Source of the DNA: Thelonectria olida
Lineage: Eukaryota > Ascomycota > Sordariomycetes > Hypocreales > Nectriaceae
Assembly (NCBI GenBank): GCA_020736575.1
Contig: JAGPYM010000004.1
Coordinates: forward strand, 2,852,001 to 2,916,000
DNA: 64,000 bases
Reading direction: 5' to 3'
Both the position numbers and the translations under genes were made by a program. Numbering within the stretch: the stretch's first letter is position 1; each line of letters begins with the position of its first letter. This document shows positions 1-10,289 of this stretch, one piece after another. Under the pieces are notes generated by a model. That model saw only the letters and a list, made by a program, of their open reading frames with translations, ran no database searches and was not told the origin of the DNA.

Positions 1-364
1 CCGTGGTATACGTCTGCAGGCTATCGCCAAAGGCTTCCGCCGTCTGGTCCAGGAACGGCGTCTTGTTGCTGTGCTTGACATGGTAGATGGCGAGCTTGAG
101 CTTGAGATCTTTGAAGTCTGGGTGGTTGGCGATGTCTTTGAAAGTGCGACGCAGATTCTCAGGGTTTGTGTCGGTTGGAAATGCATTCAAAACACCCCCC
201 GAAGACTCCTTCAGTGAGGAGCAGAGGGACGTTAGGTTGTCGGCATTTCGAGCGAGAAGGGCGACGGCAAGATTCCCCTGGGTAGGACTAGCAAGGACTC
301 TGGCGATGCCCGCACCAGAGGTTGGACCGGCGCCAATGAGGATTGCAAGGCCTTGAGGCGCCAT
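1..364 (-). CDS. Short-chain dehydrogenase/reductase, 5' part (cut by window edge)
   Basis: The gene starts at the ATG complementary to 362-364 and runs leftward off the window, so only about 121 codons of the N-terminal half are visible. Residues 8-21 read LILIGAGPTSGAGIA-like, matching the glycine-rich nucleotide-binding loop of a Rossmann fold. A stretch ending ALLARNADNL follows, as in NAD(P)-dependent short-chain dehydrogenases. A segment with Y, KHSNKTPFLDQT and a Phe/Gly pair matches the 'KHS.K.PFL..T' signature of a fungal SDR subgroup often annotated as oxidoreductases of unknown substrate. The catalytic YxxxK lies outside the window or cannot be placed. The gene is divergent from the alanyl-tRNA editing gene that begins at 991. 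Substrate unknown. Confidence 0.8.
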   Translation of the reverse strand, partial: MAPQGLAILIGAGPTSGAGIARVLASPTQGNLAVALLARNADNLTSLCSSLKESSGGVLNAFPTDTNPENLRRTFKDIANHPDFKDLKLKLAIYHVKHSNKTPFLDQTAEAFGDSLQTYTT

Positions 365-990
365 TGTACTGGGTTGAGAAGAGAGAAGGTGATGGTGAAG
401 GACCTGATTCAACACTCGCACTGAGACTCCTCACGTCGCTTCTTATATGGACAAGACGCCGTTGCCATCGGACTTAGGTGGCAACGGCCTTAACCTTGTT
501 GCTCATCTGACGATTTACTAAGAAACTGGACCCAATCATTGAAATGTTGTGAAGACTTCCGACTTCCGGTTGTATCATGACGCTGTTCAATGTTGTACCT
601 GCACGCTAATGCAACCTGCTGACAGGTACCGGACGAGGACAGCAGGCGGGATATTCAGTCTTGGTGTTGACAATACAAAACAACCACGTCATGAACGAGT
701 GGTTCGAGGGTAAACCTGTGCTGGCACCTAGTTACCAATCGATGTCTTTGAGTTGTCTTAGAAGCCTTGAGCTTTAGAGAATTATTAAACAAGCACACAC
801 ATTAAAGACCTGTACATCGCAGGTCCGGCAGAAGTGAGCTGCCATCACCCCCGGCCTATTCCCGAGCATGTCGTGGCGGGGTACCTTGCATCTTGGTGAC
901 TCTGGCTCGAATCTTTCAATTGGTCTGGATCATCAACCACTTCAACTCTGCAAACGAGAGGGTCGCTGGTAATCTCACTACAACGCTGCA
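365..990. promoter_or_regulatory. Intergenic region between divergent SDR and AlaX genes
   Basis: This 626-bp gap separates two genes transcribed away from each other, so it must hold both promoters. I see no convincing ORF or RNA gene in it. Short ORFs on both strands lack coding character. Confidence 0.4.
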
Positions 991-1818
991 ATGTCTTCGG
1001 AACCCCGCACGTTCCTGGCCTTCCAGCATGACGCAAAGCTATACAAGCTTGAAACAAAGGTCCTCTCGGTGCGCCCTTTCAACGACCTCGAGGAGGCCAA
1101 CCGCCAACTCTTCAAAGACGGCGACGAGGACGCTTATGTAATTGTGATTGAAAGGACAATCTTCCATCCTCAAGGCGGCGGCCAACCCTCTGATGTCGGC
1201 ACCATAACTGCCCCAGGCATCTCCTTTGATGTCGTGTCAGCGAGAATGGACCTTGTCCGAGATGGACAAGTCTTGCACTTTGGACGCTTCAAATCAGTGG
1301 CCGAGTCGGAAGCAAGAGCAACCCTCAACCAAGGAGATGCCGTTGAGCTGGCCATAGACGTCGAGAAGCGCTTACTCTTCTCACGCTTCCACACGGCCGG
1401 CCACGTCCTCGGCTCAGCCATCAGACATCTTCTCGAGAAGGAAATCGAGGGCTTCGACGAGCTCAAGGCCTCCCACTTTCCCGACTCCGCGTCGTGTGAG
1501 TTCCAAGGCCTTATCGAGGGAAGGTACAAGGCCCCGATCCAAGCGCGAGTCGACGAGTACGTGGCCGCCAAGATGCCCGTCGAGGTCGACTGGTGGGACG
1601 AGGACGACTTCCGGAGCCACGGCCTCGAGCGTCTGATTCCAGATCGCAGCCTGGCGCCCCCCGGCGAAAAGTTCCGCGTCGTCCACATTGTCGGCGCCGA
1701 AGTGTACCCCTGCGGAGGGACGCACGTCGACACGACCGACTTGTGCGGCGAGACGACGGTTCGGAAGATTTCGAGGAGCAAGGGTACATCGCGAGTCAGC
1801 TACACGGTGAAACGGTAG
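991..1818 (+). CDS. AlaX-type alanyl-tRNA editing protein
   Basis: Single-exon gene of 275 aa. It is predicted to hydrolyse mischarged aminoacyl-tRNA(Ala), for example Ser-tRNA(Ala), in trans. Visible motifs are HPQGGGQPSD at residues 59-68, the zinc-binding HxxxH (H134 and H138 in HTAGH), and the CxxxH pair (C241 and H245 in CGGTHVDTTD). These are the hallmarks of the editing domain shared by AlaRS, ThrRS and free AlaX/AARSD1 proteins. No aminoacylation domain or C-Ala domain is present. The length fits eukaryotic stand-alone AlaX proteins. The start is the first in-frame ATG before the conserved region. The gene ends in TAG, showing that TAG is a normal stop codon here. Confidence 0.9.
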   Translation: MSSEPRTFLAFQHDAKLYKLETKVLSVRPFNDLEEANRQLFKDGDEDAYVIVIERTIFHPQGGGQPSDVGTITAPGISFDVVSARMDLVRDGQVLHFGRFKSVAESEARATLNQGDAVELAIDVEKRLLFSRFHTAGHVLGSAIRHLLEKEIEGFDELKASHFPDSASCEFQGLIEGRYKAPIQARVDEYVAAKMPVEVDWWDEDDFRSHGLERLIPDRSLAPPGEKFRVVHIVGAEVYPCGGTHVDTTDLCGETTVRKISRSKGTSRVSYTVKR

Positions 1819-3134
1819 ACAAAACAGCAATTCGTGTAAAAAGAAACATGGCCATCATGAGACAGGCTACGGGGAATTTTGACAAAGTCAATGAGCGCCA
1901 AGCGAGTCGGGACTTTTCTGGTTCCGGATACGCCGTACATACACTTCAGCCATTTCTCGAGTTCAAGGTATCAGATCAGGGTCAACTAGACAGCGGAAAG
2001 ATATTTGAGTTTTAGACACTTTGTTTAAGTGAGAAGAGCTTTTAACTCTAAACACATCAAAAGTCCGACGCTCCGTGAAGCCCTCCTCTTGGTCCAACGC
2101 CCCCAAAAATAGCCAAGTGAGCCTGGTCTTGTCCTCCCGTAACTTAATCGGCCAGCTCAAGTAGGTTTTGAGTTCCCGATCTCGGCGCCAAGAATGTGAT
2201 AGGCTCAGTTACCGAGGCGTCCTTGCTTCGTTTGAAATGTCATGATCGGGTCTGGTTTTGCTCGGCCACGACTCATCCAGCAGCCTCACCGGTTGGCTTG
2301 GCCTCGAGGCCTAGAGTGTGTCCTCTTACGGGAGATCGGCGGATCCGAGTACTGGATTTCCTCCAAATCTGCTGCTTGTTGCTCCGAGTTGGTTTGTTGT
2401 TGTCGAGAACATCCTCACATCGCCGAATGGCATTCCGCCTGCAACCTTGCAGGCTTACACATGACGATGGCAACACCCAACTGGGAGGAATGCTGCGCCC
2501 ATTCCCAAATATGGCTCGCGGGTTTCAGCCTCGATCTGCCGATCTCTCACACAACCATCACCTGAGCTCGAGTATGTGAACATCTATTCTATAGCATCGT
2601 GGCTTACCCAAGGACGAAGCTGCCGCCGTCACGGCTACCGGGCTGGCAGCACCCTGATCGCCAGACGGCCAACGGTCTAGCCAGCCGTAGAGCCGCAGAT
2701 CTCCCTCCCACTATCTTCCGAAAGGCCCTTTGAAGTCTGCCGCCGGATCAGGCCATACTGTAAACTTCACGCTTAGCTCGGCCAAGACGTTTAGTCAGGT
2801 ATGCTCAGCTTCTGCATTCGTGCATTGCGCTTTGTCAGATGGGCTTGCCAACACTCTGGTATGTTCTTTGGGAAGCCGGGTGATTTGACAATGCGATTGA
2901 TCCCAGCATGTTAAATTCCATTGACCAGGATTGCTTGTTTCCCAAGTTGGCTGTTTGCAAGTATAAGTATCAGCCAATGTCCCTTAGTAATGCCATCGTC
3001 TCATGTCTCAAGATATCTGACACACATCAATCACATCTCACTTCTCCAAGCCACCATTTACGTCAACCTTTTCAAGGATACGAGACTATTACACCACTCG
3101 GCATTTCCCATTCATCCGAGCCGCCGAATCAATC
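1819..3134. other. Intergenic, no gene recognised
   Basis: About 1.3 kb between the editing protein and the first TIL gene. The ORFs are short, overlapping in several frames and without recognisable motifs. The right end serves as promoter for the TIL gene: a TATA-like TATAAGTA lies at 2962-2969 and a CCAAT-type CCAATG just after it. The downstream leader is rich in A, C and T. Confidence 0.35.
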
Positions 3135-3489
3135 ATGAAGTTCTCTGCCTCCATCGTCACCCTCTTCATTGCCGGCGCCCTAGCGCTCCCTGCAACAACA
3201 CCAACAAAGTGCACGGTAAGTCTCATTTCACTCCCCCCCGGTCATGCATAATTAGTTGCTGATGGTAAATCAAAGGGTGGCAAAGTATGGACCGACTGCG
3301 GATCCCCATGCCCTCCCACATGCCAGAACCCCAACCCTGTTTGCATACAAATGTGTGTTGAGGCCTGCCAATGCCCAACGGGCTTTGTAGCCAACTCGGT
3401 AAGTGATGATGATCGCTTCAGACTCATGATATGATTGCTAACTGGTGTGACAATAGGCCGGGAGGTGCGTCAAGCTGGCATCATGCTAA
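3135..3489 (+). CDS. Secreted TIL-domain (10-cysteine, protease-inhibitor-like) protein, copy 1
   Basis: Three exons, 3135-3215, 3276-3398 and 3457-3489, joined in phase 0, encode 78 aa. The donors are GTAAGT-like. An N-terminal signal peptide (MKFSASIVTLFIAGALA) is followed by a compact domain with ten cysteines at residues 26, 35, 39, 43, 50, 54, 58, 60, 72 and 78. This spacing fits the trypsin-inhibitor-like cysteine-rich (TIL) fold with five disulfides. TIL domains are best known from animal serine-protease inhibitors and extracellular proteins. Secretion is predicted; inhibition of a protease is an inference. The gene is shorter than any simple ORF caller would report. It has a clear paralogue 650 bp downstream with the same exon layout. 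Confidence 0.85.
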
Positions 3490-4141
3490 TGCATCAAAAC
3501 TTAAAGAAGAAAATAAGAAGAAAAAAACAGGGCTCTGTTATCACGAAGTCTCTGAGTTTTGATGTTGGGCTGACTCGTGTGCCCGTCACGATGCTTTATT
3601 CTTACGGTCCGCCCATAGTTTCTACCAATCGTTACGTCTTATTCAATATTTCTCAACAACAAAAGTCCATCCTAATTCTCACTGCATGTAATTGTGATCG
3701 GCTGGTACCAACAGGGGCGAAGACGAGTGGATTCGCCCTGACAAAAAGACTCTTCAAGGTCATGCCGACACCACCGGCAGTGCGGTATTATGTGAATACG
3801 GGGGAGGCATTACATGCATATGCACGTTTTACTTCAAAACGGGCCGAAGATCGACGCTCCCCTTTGCAAAGACACAGCTTGGCCTGCTCGTATTGTGCTC
3901 TCCCGGACCTTGGCTTCCGTGCTGACTGCACAATCGGCACCTCGCGCAGGACGCGCTTCAGACCGTCGATCTCGGCCCGGACCTTTGGCTGCAGATCATG
4001 TACTTAAGCTTAACGCTACCCCAGACGTCCGGGATGGCGCAATAACTATTTAAACAGCTCTGCAGCGACTGTATTCCAGGTGCTTCTTCTTCAACCAAGC
4101 ATACTACCACGCATCCTTCCAAGTCTCTACCAACTATCACA
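3490..4141 (+). promoter_or_regulatory. Spacer and promoter between the two TIL genes
   Basis: The 652-bp spacer contains long ORFs in one frame but no recognisable protein motif. A TATA-like TATTTAAA at 4047-4054 lies about 90 bp upstream of the second TIL start codon. The leader after it is rich in C, T and A, as is common for strongly expressed fungal genes. Confidence 0.35.
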
Positions 4142-4501
4142 ATGCGTTTCTCGGCCTCCCTCTTTGTTCTCTTTGCTGTCGGTGCTGTGGCGAGTCCAGC
4201 AGGCCAATACAAGGCCGTGTGTCCGGTTCGTCGCCATTCCATCCGTTATGTAGCCACTCAGCTAACTCATCTTTGTCAAATAGGCCGGGCAAGAGTGGAC
4301 AAACTGCGGAACAGCTTGTCCCCGCAAATGCGGTGACAAGGAGCCTCGCATATGCACACTTCAGTGCGTTGCTGGATGCCGATGCAAGGAAGGCCTCATT
4401 CTGAACGCGGTAAGTCATATATAGGTGCATGTTGAGTTATCGTTTCTGACATCCGTCCACAGCAAGGAGTTTGCATTCCCCCAAACAAGTGCCCCAAATG
4501 A
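4142..4501 (+). CDS. Secreted TIL-domain (10-cysteine, protease-inhibitor-like) protein, copy 2
   Basis: Three exons, 4142-4225, 4284-4409 and 4463-4501, in phase 0 encode 82 aa. A signal peptide ([18 protein letters not shown]) precedes ten cysteines at residues 27, 36, 40, 44, 52, 56, 60, 62, 74 and 80, again the TIL pattern. Intron positions match copy 1 exactly, and the signal peptides are alike. The mature domains have diverged strongly outside the cysteines: copy 1 carries an acidic/hydrophobic loop, copy 2 is more basic ([10 protein letters not shown]). This points to a tandem duplication followed by rapid divergence. Function as a secreted protease inhibitor or effector is inferred from fold and secretion only. 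Confidence 0.85.
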
Positions 4502-6402
4502 GTGCTCTTTCATGAAAAACCGGTCACTGTTACTTGATTTCTCTCTGATTCCATGTACATATTATTATTCAGGCATAATTGACTATTCGCGTTGAAGTTG
4601 ACCAGTGTTTGTCCCTGCTGACCCCCGAACCTCGCTGGGTCAAGGCCACGTTCCATGATTTGTTGTGTTGAGCCTGCTGTGTTGAACCGCGATGTATGAT
4701 CTGGCCTTCACAGCCTTTCTAACTTTTTCAGTCCTAAAAATAATTTGTTGAGGCAGAATCATCATGACGACTTGAGTTTCCGTTGGAGAGCGGAAGTACT
4801 GCAAGTTACCTTACCCAGGCCATGGTTGGTGGTCTTGGCATTACATCAGAATGAAGTAGGTAAATCGTAAGCAGAGTCACTGGTTAGCCCGAGATCTGTT
4901 CCAACGGTGCATCAGTTACAATCATAGTATTGAGGAGCGTGGCTTCTTTGCCAAACCACATTCAGTGACTGCCCCATTAATGACAAGGTAATTAACTCGA
5001 TGCAGGGTCCCATGCAACATCGCATACTTCCTACATCCCTTCGCGCTAACGCCCTGAGTCGGCGCCGCCCAAGTTCGTCTGGAAGTGTGAGAAGTTGCCT
5101 GACCGCAATAGAAAGCTAGAGCCTTCTAAAAATAGAATCACAGAGCTTAGAGTGTGGGGAAACCCGACGTCCCGATGCAATTCTCCAGAGCATACTTCGT
5201 GCGTAACTGAAGATCACTATGTTCATCCTCAGGACGACGTCCGACCTAATCCACATCTTTTCACGCGGTACCAAATTTAGGTTGCGACTCCTTCAGTTGG
5301 GGTCCTGGAGAGGGCTGTTCAGGACCTTCAGATTGCTTTCTCTCATCCTCAGTATAGTGGAGCTCGTTGAGCTCGGCTGATGTCGATTGGCGCCCATGAA
5401 ATCAGATGCTAATGCTTTCGCTTCCGTGGGCTTGTGGCCTCGTCAAGCTATTTTTGACACGAGTGCATTCTTCTTCGGCTCTCGAGTTGGGCATTGAGTT
5501 GTGTCGATGCGGCCTCACACCGTTGGTGAGCGTGGGTTGTTTGGTATTAGGCTGGTCGTTGAGGTATGGTAGAGAAGTAGACGTTGAGGGAGGTAACGTC
5601 GGATAGTACGAAAATAAAGAGGGTGTAACGATAAGCGTAAAAGGCAAGGATGAGCCAAGAATACTCAGGTACTTCATCCGACCTAATGGTCTCCAGGATA
5701 TTGTTCCATTTCGCGTCGCACCTGTACCCTCTCTGGATCTTCATCTTGAAATCTGGGTGCATCGCGATGAGGTGGGCGGCCGCGTTTCTTCTTTGTTGTC
5801 GTCTCTGTTGGTTTAAAGTCTGGTAACATGCTGAGCTCGGTCTTGTCAGGCGTCCAGCCTTTGTCTGTCACGATCTCAGTGAACGGGACGACGTTGGCGA
5901 AACGTCTAGGAGGTGGCTGAACGGTCGCAGAGTGCGCTTCCTTGCCTCTCGCCCTGGCCTTTGTCGCGGTAATCTGCCTTTTCCGTTGGTAGCAAATATG
6001 GGCGTCTGTCGAGAGTGTTTTCTTGTCGTTCAGAGTCTTGGGATTCAGCACGAGGTGATACTCGACCAAATTTATATGTGATGATGTCTCGTTTGTAGCT
6101 TCTCCCCTCCTTTCGCCTCTTGCGATACTCTTAAAACGGGCGCCCGATGGCCTTCCTAGTGAGAAGGTGCCGCCATGGATCTTTCTTGTGTAAATTCCTT
6201 AGATCTTTCTAGAACTGCCTGGCTGCCCTTATATAGTAAAAAAAAAAAAATAATAAAAATAAAAAAAAATGAGTATTTATTATTATGTTTCTTAGCCTAA
6301 GGCCTACATCTTGCTTCTCTTCTTAACAAACCCACAAAAACATCGCTCAGCCTCATCTCCCTCGCCGTCACTCAGCCTCCACCTCGCTCAACATCTTTCA
6401 AG
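4502..6402. other. Gene-poor stretch with an A-rich tract; no gene supported
   Basis: About 1.9 kb without a convincing gene. On the minus strand, 5683-6069 is open for 128 codons and contains an AT-hook-like KKRGRPP, but it lacks an early ATG and has no relatives that I recognise. It may be a relic. An A-rich low-complexity tract with interrupting T's occupies roughly 6237-6270. Confidence 0.3.
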
Positions 6403-6627
6403 ATGGTAAGTGTTCTCGAGGCCTCATGCTATTAAACTTGGTAGCATATCACATCTACCTCAGTGTTTCTTTGCCTCTTGCGTTTTACCCACCACTCTTT
6501 CGCCTACATATTGTCTAACTTGACATTGCAGGATCCCAAGCTATATAGCAAGGATGGCGGTGCGAGCGATTACTGGACGCCTACCACCAACGGATATTTT
6601 GCTATCCATTGGAGCAGAACCCATTAG
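6403..6627 (+). CDS. Possible tiny spliced ORF or gene remnant (ATG-intron start)
   Basis: An ATG at 6403-6405 preceded by a C/T-rich leader is followed at once by a GTAAGT donor. A CTAAC branch point and a GCAG acceptor at 6530-6531 complete a well-formed 126-nt intron. Exon 2 (6532-6627) then codes for 31 residues starting DPKLYSKDGG before a TAG. The splice signals are unusually good, and an intron right after the start codon is common in highly expressed fungal genes. The product is only 32 aa and matches nothing I know. It may be the 5' end of a decayed gene. Confidence 0.25.
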
Positions 6628-7740
6628 CACTCCCCACCCCGACATCGTCTATCGCGTCGGTCGCCATCGAAGGAGTCTGTTAACGTCGCGCTCAGTACCT
6701 ATGCACAGTAGTTTACGACTTCGCTTCCTTGCATTTCAAGTTTTTCGCATATGGGTTGAACGTTGATAACGAGTATGTCAGCCACATGATCGTTCGGCCA
6801 AAGGACACTGTCAGTTGCAGCACACGCGAAATCGATAACGTCTGAGACGTTATGAAGCTTTTTTTGTCCCGGCTCCTAGAAGGGAAAGGGCAAAAACTCG
6901 CCGAGGAACACTCAAGGCAACGGAGCTTCGTCTCGTTGTCCGATCGACCCAGCTTGCCATCCCTTACAGGATTGCGAACAAGCTTGAGCGCACTACTGAA
7001 GGCCAGCATTTGTCACGCCAGCCCAGCAAGTTGCGACCCGGTATGGAGCCATATCAACAAGTCAACATTGCACATTCTCCTGTCACGCGAACTCTTACTG
7101 ACGAATGCCTAGCACCGGGAATGCAGGGCTTTCCGAACGATGCTCGCGGGACCCGAATTTTGCACTTTGCACCCTGGTACGGTTCAGAGTTCAAGTCATC
7201 ATTGTTGGCAGCTCGGGATCACGTTAGTGGCAATTTCAGCATTGGGAGTGCGAGTCGACGTCCAGTCCGTTTCAACGGTGATTGTGCTTGGGCTGTCTCA
7301 CTCTGCATTAGACATATGAGATGGGTCGCGCCGGGTGATCTGGCATGGCGGCGGCCGATGACATCCTTATATATACCCACCTGTAGGCTCCAGCGGTGAA
7401 ATCTTTCACAACTGCCACTTGTCGACGCATGGCTTTGGTGTCATTCTTCAATGGAGAAGACGGAGGACCTTGTCGCAGCAACTAAGTCCTGTGCGACCTT
7501 GGCGCCTTAGATCACACCGGGAAGAAGTCAGAAGTTTCTCACAGAAGACAACCATGAACATCGATTACCATCAAAAGGGGCAACAACCGAAATCACCAGC
7601 GCTGAACCCGACAACGCTGGAGACTCTCAGGCATACAGACCCAAGCTAGCGACCCAACAACGGCATGGACAGAAAGCCATTCAACTCTATCGAACCAGCT
7701 CTATCGTCTCTACAGCGCCCTATCAACCAAACACCTTGAG

Positions 7741-8063
7741 GTCCGCATCGCATGCTGTCTTTATTGCTAGAACGATGACCACCCTACTGAAGAGTGTAAG
7801 GAAACGAAGCCCATTATGTCAGCATTCATTTGTGAATGGCAGACTTGCGGAGAAACCGGCCACAACGCCGCAACCTGTCCAGAACGGATTTGTCGCAACT
7901 GTCGCGTGAAAGGATATGGTGGGAATGAGTGCTCGGCGGAACTCATCTGCTCGCGCTGCGGGCATGATGGGCATCTCTCATTCTCTTGCAGCAACTAGCC
8001 AGCTTCGAGTGTCGAAAGTGCCGGGAGCAGGGTCACATCGGATCCGAATGCACGCGTGCCTGA
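7741..8063 (+). pseudogene. Decayed CCHC zinc-knuckle protein gene
   Basis: Five zinc-knuckle-like motifs lie in a row. (1) CLYC-TAG-NDDHPTEEC at 7756-7800 has CX2CX4HX4C spacing but an in-frame TAG at 7768-7770. (2) CGETGHNAATC is partial, its first CX2C half altered to C-x4-C. (3) CRNCRVKGYGGNEC has the zinc-binding His replaced by Tyr. (4) CSRCGHDGHLSFSC is canonical. (5) CRKCREQGHIGSEC is also canonical but sits in another frame after a TAG at 7996-7998, and ends at a TGA at 8061-8063. Tandem knuckles resemble the single-stranded nucleic-acid-binding Gis2/Byr3/CNBP type more than a Gag polyprotein. An intron could explain part of the frame change but not both stops. Confidence 0.6.
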
Positions 8064-8270
8064 GAACAACAGCGAGATAGCTAGCTAATGAATAACAAGT
8101 TACATGATCAATCACAACCTAATGAGAATGATGTAATGTTGACATACGAATCCTCCGCTGCAATTGTCCATCACCACGTCGCGGCCTCTTCCCCGCACTT
8201 TCACCCCCCAGGTTCCGGGCGATCCGTAAGCCGTTGACTTGATTCGCACAACTCCAATGCAGCCCCTCCT

Positions 8271-8402
8271 AACCTCTATCCAAACCTCTATCCAAACCTC
8301 GCTCCTAACCTCACTCCTAACCTCTATCCAAACCTCTATCCTAACCTCCATCCAAACCTCCATCCAAACCTCCGTCCTCATCTCCATCCGAACCTTCACC
8401 CA
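8271..8402. repeat. 12-bp minisatellite, about 11 copies
   Basis: Eleven head-to-tail units of 12 bp fill 8271-8402. The consensus is AACCTCTATCCA, with variants such as AACCTCCATCCA and AACCTCACTCCT. Units drift gradually from left to right, and the last two or three are degenerate. The strand is strongly pyrimidine-biased. Because 12 is a multiple of three, both strands stay open as 4-residue protein repeats, but no gene signals surround them. Confidence 0.9.
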
Positions 8403-8787
8403 ACATCTTCTCTTCCTTCATTAAACAATTCCCCCACGTATTAACCTTGTCCTTAGCAATCACTGTTGAGCCCAGAAAGCATCATTGCGTGGTTGGTCGA
8501 AGAATATTTGGATTTCGTTAGGTCCTTCTATCTGCATCTCCTCTAATCATCTAATCGTGTCTTGATTTCTGTCAAAGAATTCGACTTTTTCATCCCTCAT
8601 CGTTTTACTCAGTCCCCTTTCCACCCTTCTCAGAGAGATTGTCGGGCAGGAGGCTATGGCAATCTATCGCAACGGCGAGACCAGTGGCTCACGAACAGCT
8701 CCCATGACCAAACAAAACTATCAACGCTGAGAACAACTTTACAAAAACATATCCGCCCATCGAGCCTCTTCGGCAATCAATGAATCA

Positions 8788-10289
8788 TTACTCGGGCTTG
8801 GGGATAACGGCGGGCTTCATGCCCAGGTTGTTGCGGTTGCGGAAGAACAAGATACCCTTGGCAGGGCCCTCGGCATCCTGCACGGGCTCGACCCACTGGC
8901 ACATACGTGCACTGTTGTACATGGCCTTGATGAAACCAATGGGGCCGTCCTTGACGTCCGCACGGTAGTGCTTGCCCATGACTGGCTTGATGGCCTCGGT
9001 GGCCTCATCGGCGTTGTAGAAGGGAATGGAGCTGACATAGTGGTGCAGGACGTGGGTCTCAATGATGCCGTGAAGGAGGTGTCGGCCGATGAAACCCATC
9101 TCGCGATCGATGGTAGCAGCGGCGCCACGAACGAAGTTCCACTCGTCACCAGTGTAGTGAGGAAGGGTGGGATCGGTGTGCTGGAGGAAGGTAATGGCAA
9201 CTGTAATCGCCCAGGTTAGTGTCAGGTTGCAGAAATAGGGGACAACGAGAGAAGCTTACCAAGCCAGTGGTTAACCCAGAGGTAGGGGAGGAAGTACCAG
9301 ACGAGCATGTTGGTGAAACCAAACTTTTTGGTGAGAAAGAAGAGAGCAGTGGCGGTGATCATGATACCAATGTCGCTCAAGACGATGAGCTTGGCGTCCC
9401 GGTTCTCATAGAGGGGGCTGCGAGGGTCGAAGTGGTTGACACCGCCGCCGAAACCGTTCCTCTTGCCCTTGCCGCGGCCCTCGCGCTGGCGCTCATGGTA
9501 GTTGTGGCCGGTCACGTTGGTCAGGAGGTAGTTGGGCCATCCGATGAGCTGCTGGCCGATGAGCATGATGAGGTTGAAGATGGGCGTCTCCTCGGTCAGC
9601 TCAGACATCTCGTGGACGAACTTGCCGAGACGGTTGGCCTGGGCCTCTCGGGTTCGGGGAACGAAGACCATGTCACGCTCCATGTTGCCGGTGGCCTTGT
9701 GGTGCTTGCGGTGGGAGATTTGCCAGCTGAAGTAGGGGACGAGAAGACTGGAGTGCAGAACCCAGCCGGTGAGATCGTTGACAAAGGTGGAATCGGAGAA
9801 GGCGCCATGGCCGCACTCGTGGGCGATGACCCAAAGACCGGTACCGAAGAGCCCCTGGAGAACGGTGTAAAGAGCCCACAGACCAGCGCGGGCAGGCTTG
9901 GAGGGAATGTACTCGGCAGTCACAAAGTTGTGGAAGACGTAGAAGGTGGTGGCGAGGCAGATGGCGTCGCGGAGGATGTAGAGGTAGCCCTTGAAGGCGG
10001 AGCGCTTGAAGCAGTGCTTGGGGATGGCATCATAAATCTCCTTGATGGTGAAGTCGGGGGGAGTGAACTCGTTGCCGTACGTGTCAAAGAGGCGGCCGTA
10101 CTTGGAGTCGGTCTTGGCGGGAGCTTCCGAGGCGAGCGAGGAGAGAGAGGTGTTGGAAGCTGAAGGACGAGGAGAGTCTGAGGGAGAGACGGCGGCCGAG
10201 GACTCAGAGTCGGTGGCAGTGGCCGAGGTGACGGTCCGGCGAAGGACAGGGTTCTGCCGGGGCTCGGCCGAGGTCGAGACGGAGGCCAT
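8788..10289 (-). CDS. fad2: Delta-12 (oleate) fatty-acid desaturase
   Basis: Two exons, 9260-10289 and 8788-9200, split by a 59-nt intron, encode 480 aa. The enzyme introduces the second double bond into oleate to give linoleate, in the ER membrane. The three histidine boxes that bind the di-iron centre are present: HECGH at residues 157-161, HRKHH at 193-197 and HVLHH at 393-397. The membrane-spanning hydrophobic pairs lie between them. The N-terminus (MASVSTSAEP..., then a Ser/Thr-rich 60 residues) matches fungal FAD2-type desaturases. The ATG at 10289 was chosen over an upstream in-frame ATG because the conserved N-terminus begins there. The 5' flank is GA/CT-biased. Specificity (delta-12 rather than a delta-12/omega-3 relative) is inferred from overall similarity. 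Confidence 0.93.

Noticed and set aside
3435..4007. 190-codon plus-strand ORF between the TIL genes
   Set aside because: It overlaps the last exon of the first TIL gene in another frame and shows no motif.
5683..6069. 128-codon minus-strand ORF with KKRGRPP AT-hook-like motif
   Set aside because: It lacks an ATG at its start, has no recognisable family and sits in gene-poor DNA. Mentioned only as a possible relic.
8112..8399. Minus-strand ORF with EVWMEVWMEV-type repeats
   Set aside because: It is simply the translation of the 12-bp minisatellite.
9219..10163. 314-codon plus-strand ORF opposite the desaturase
   Set aside because: It is antisense to strongly conserved desaturase sequence. 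Its Gly/Val/Glu-rich translation reflects codon bias of the real gene.
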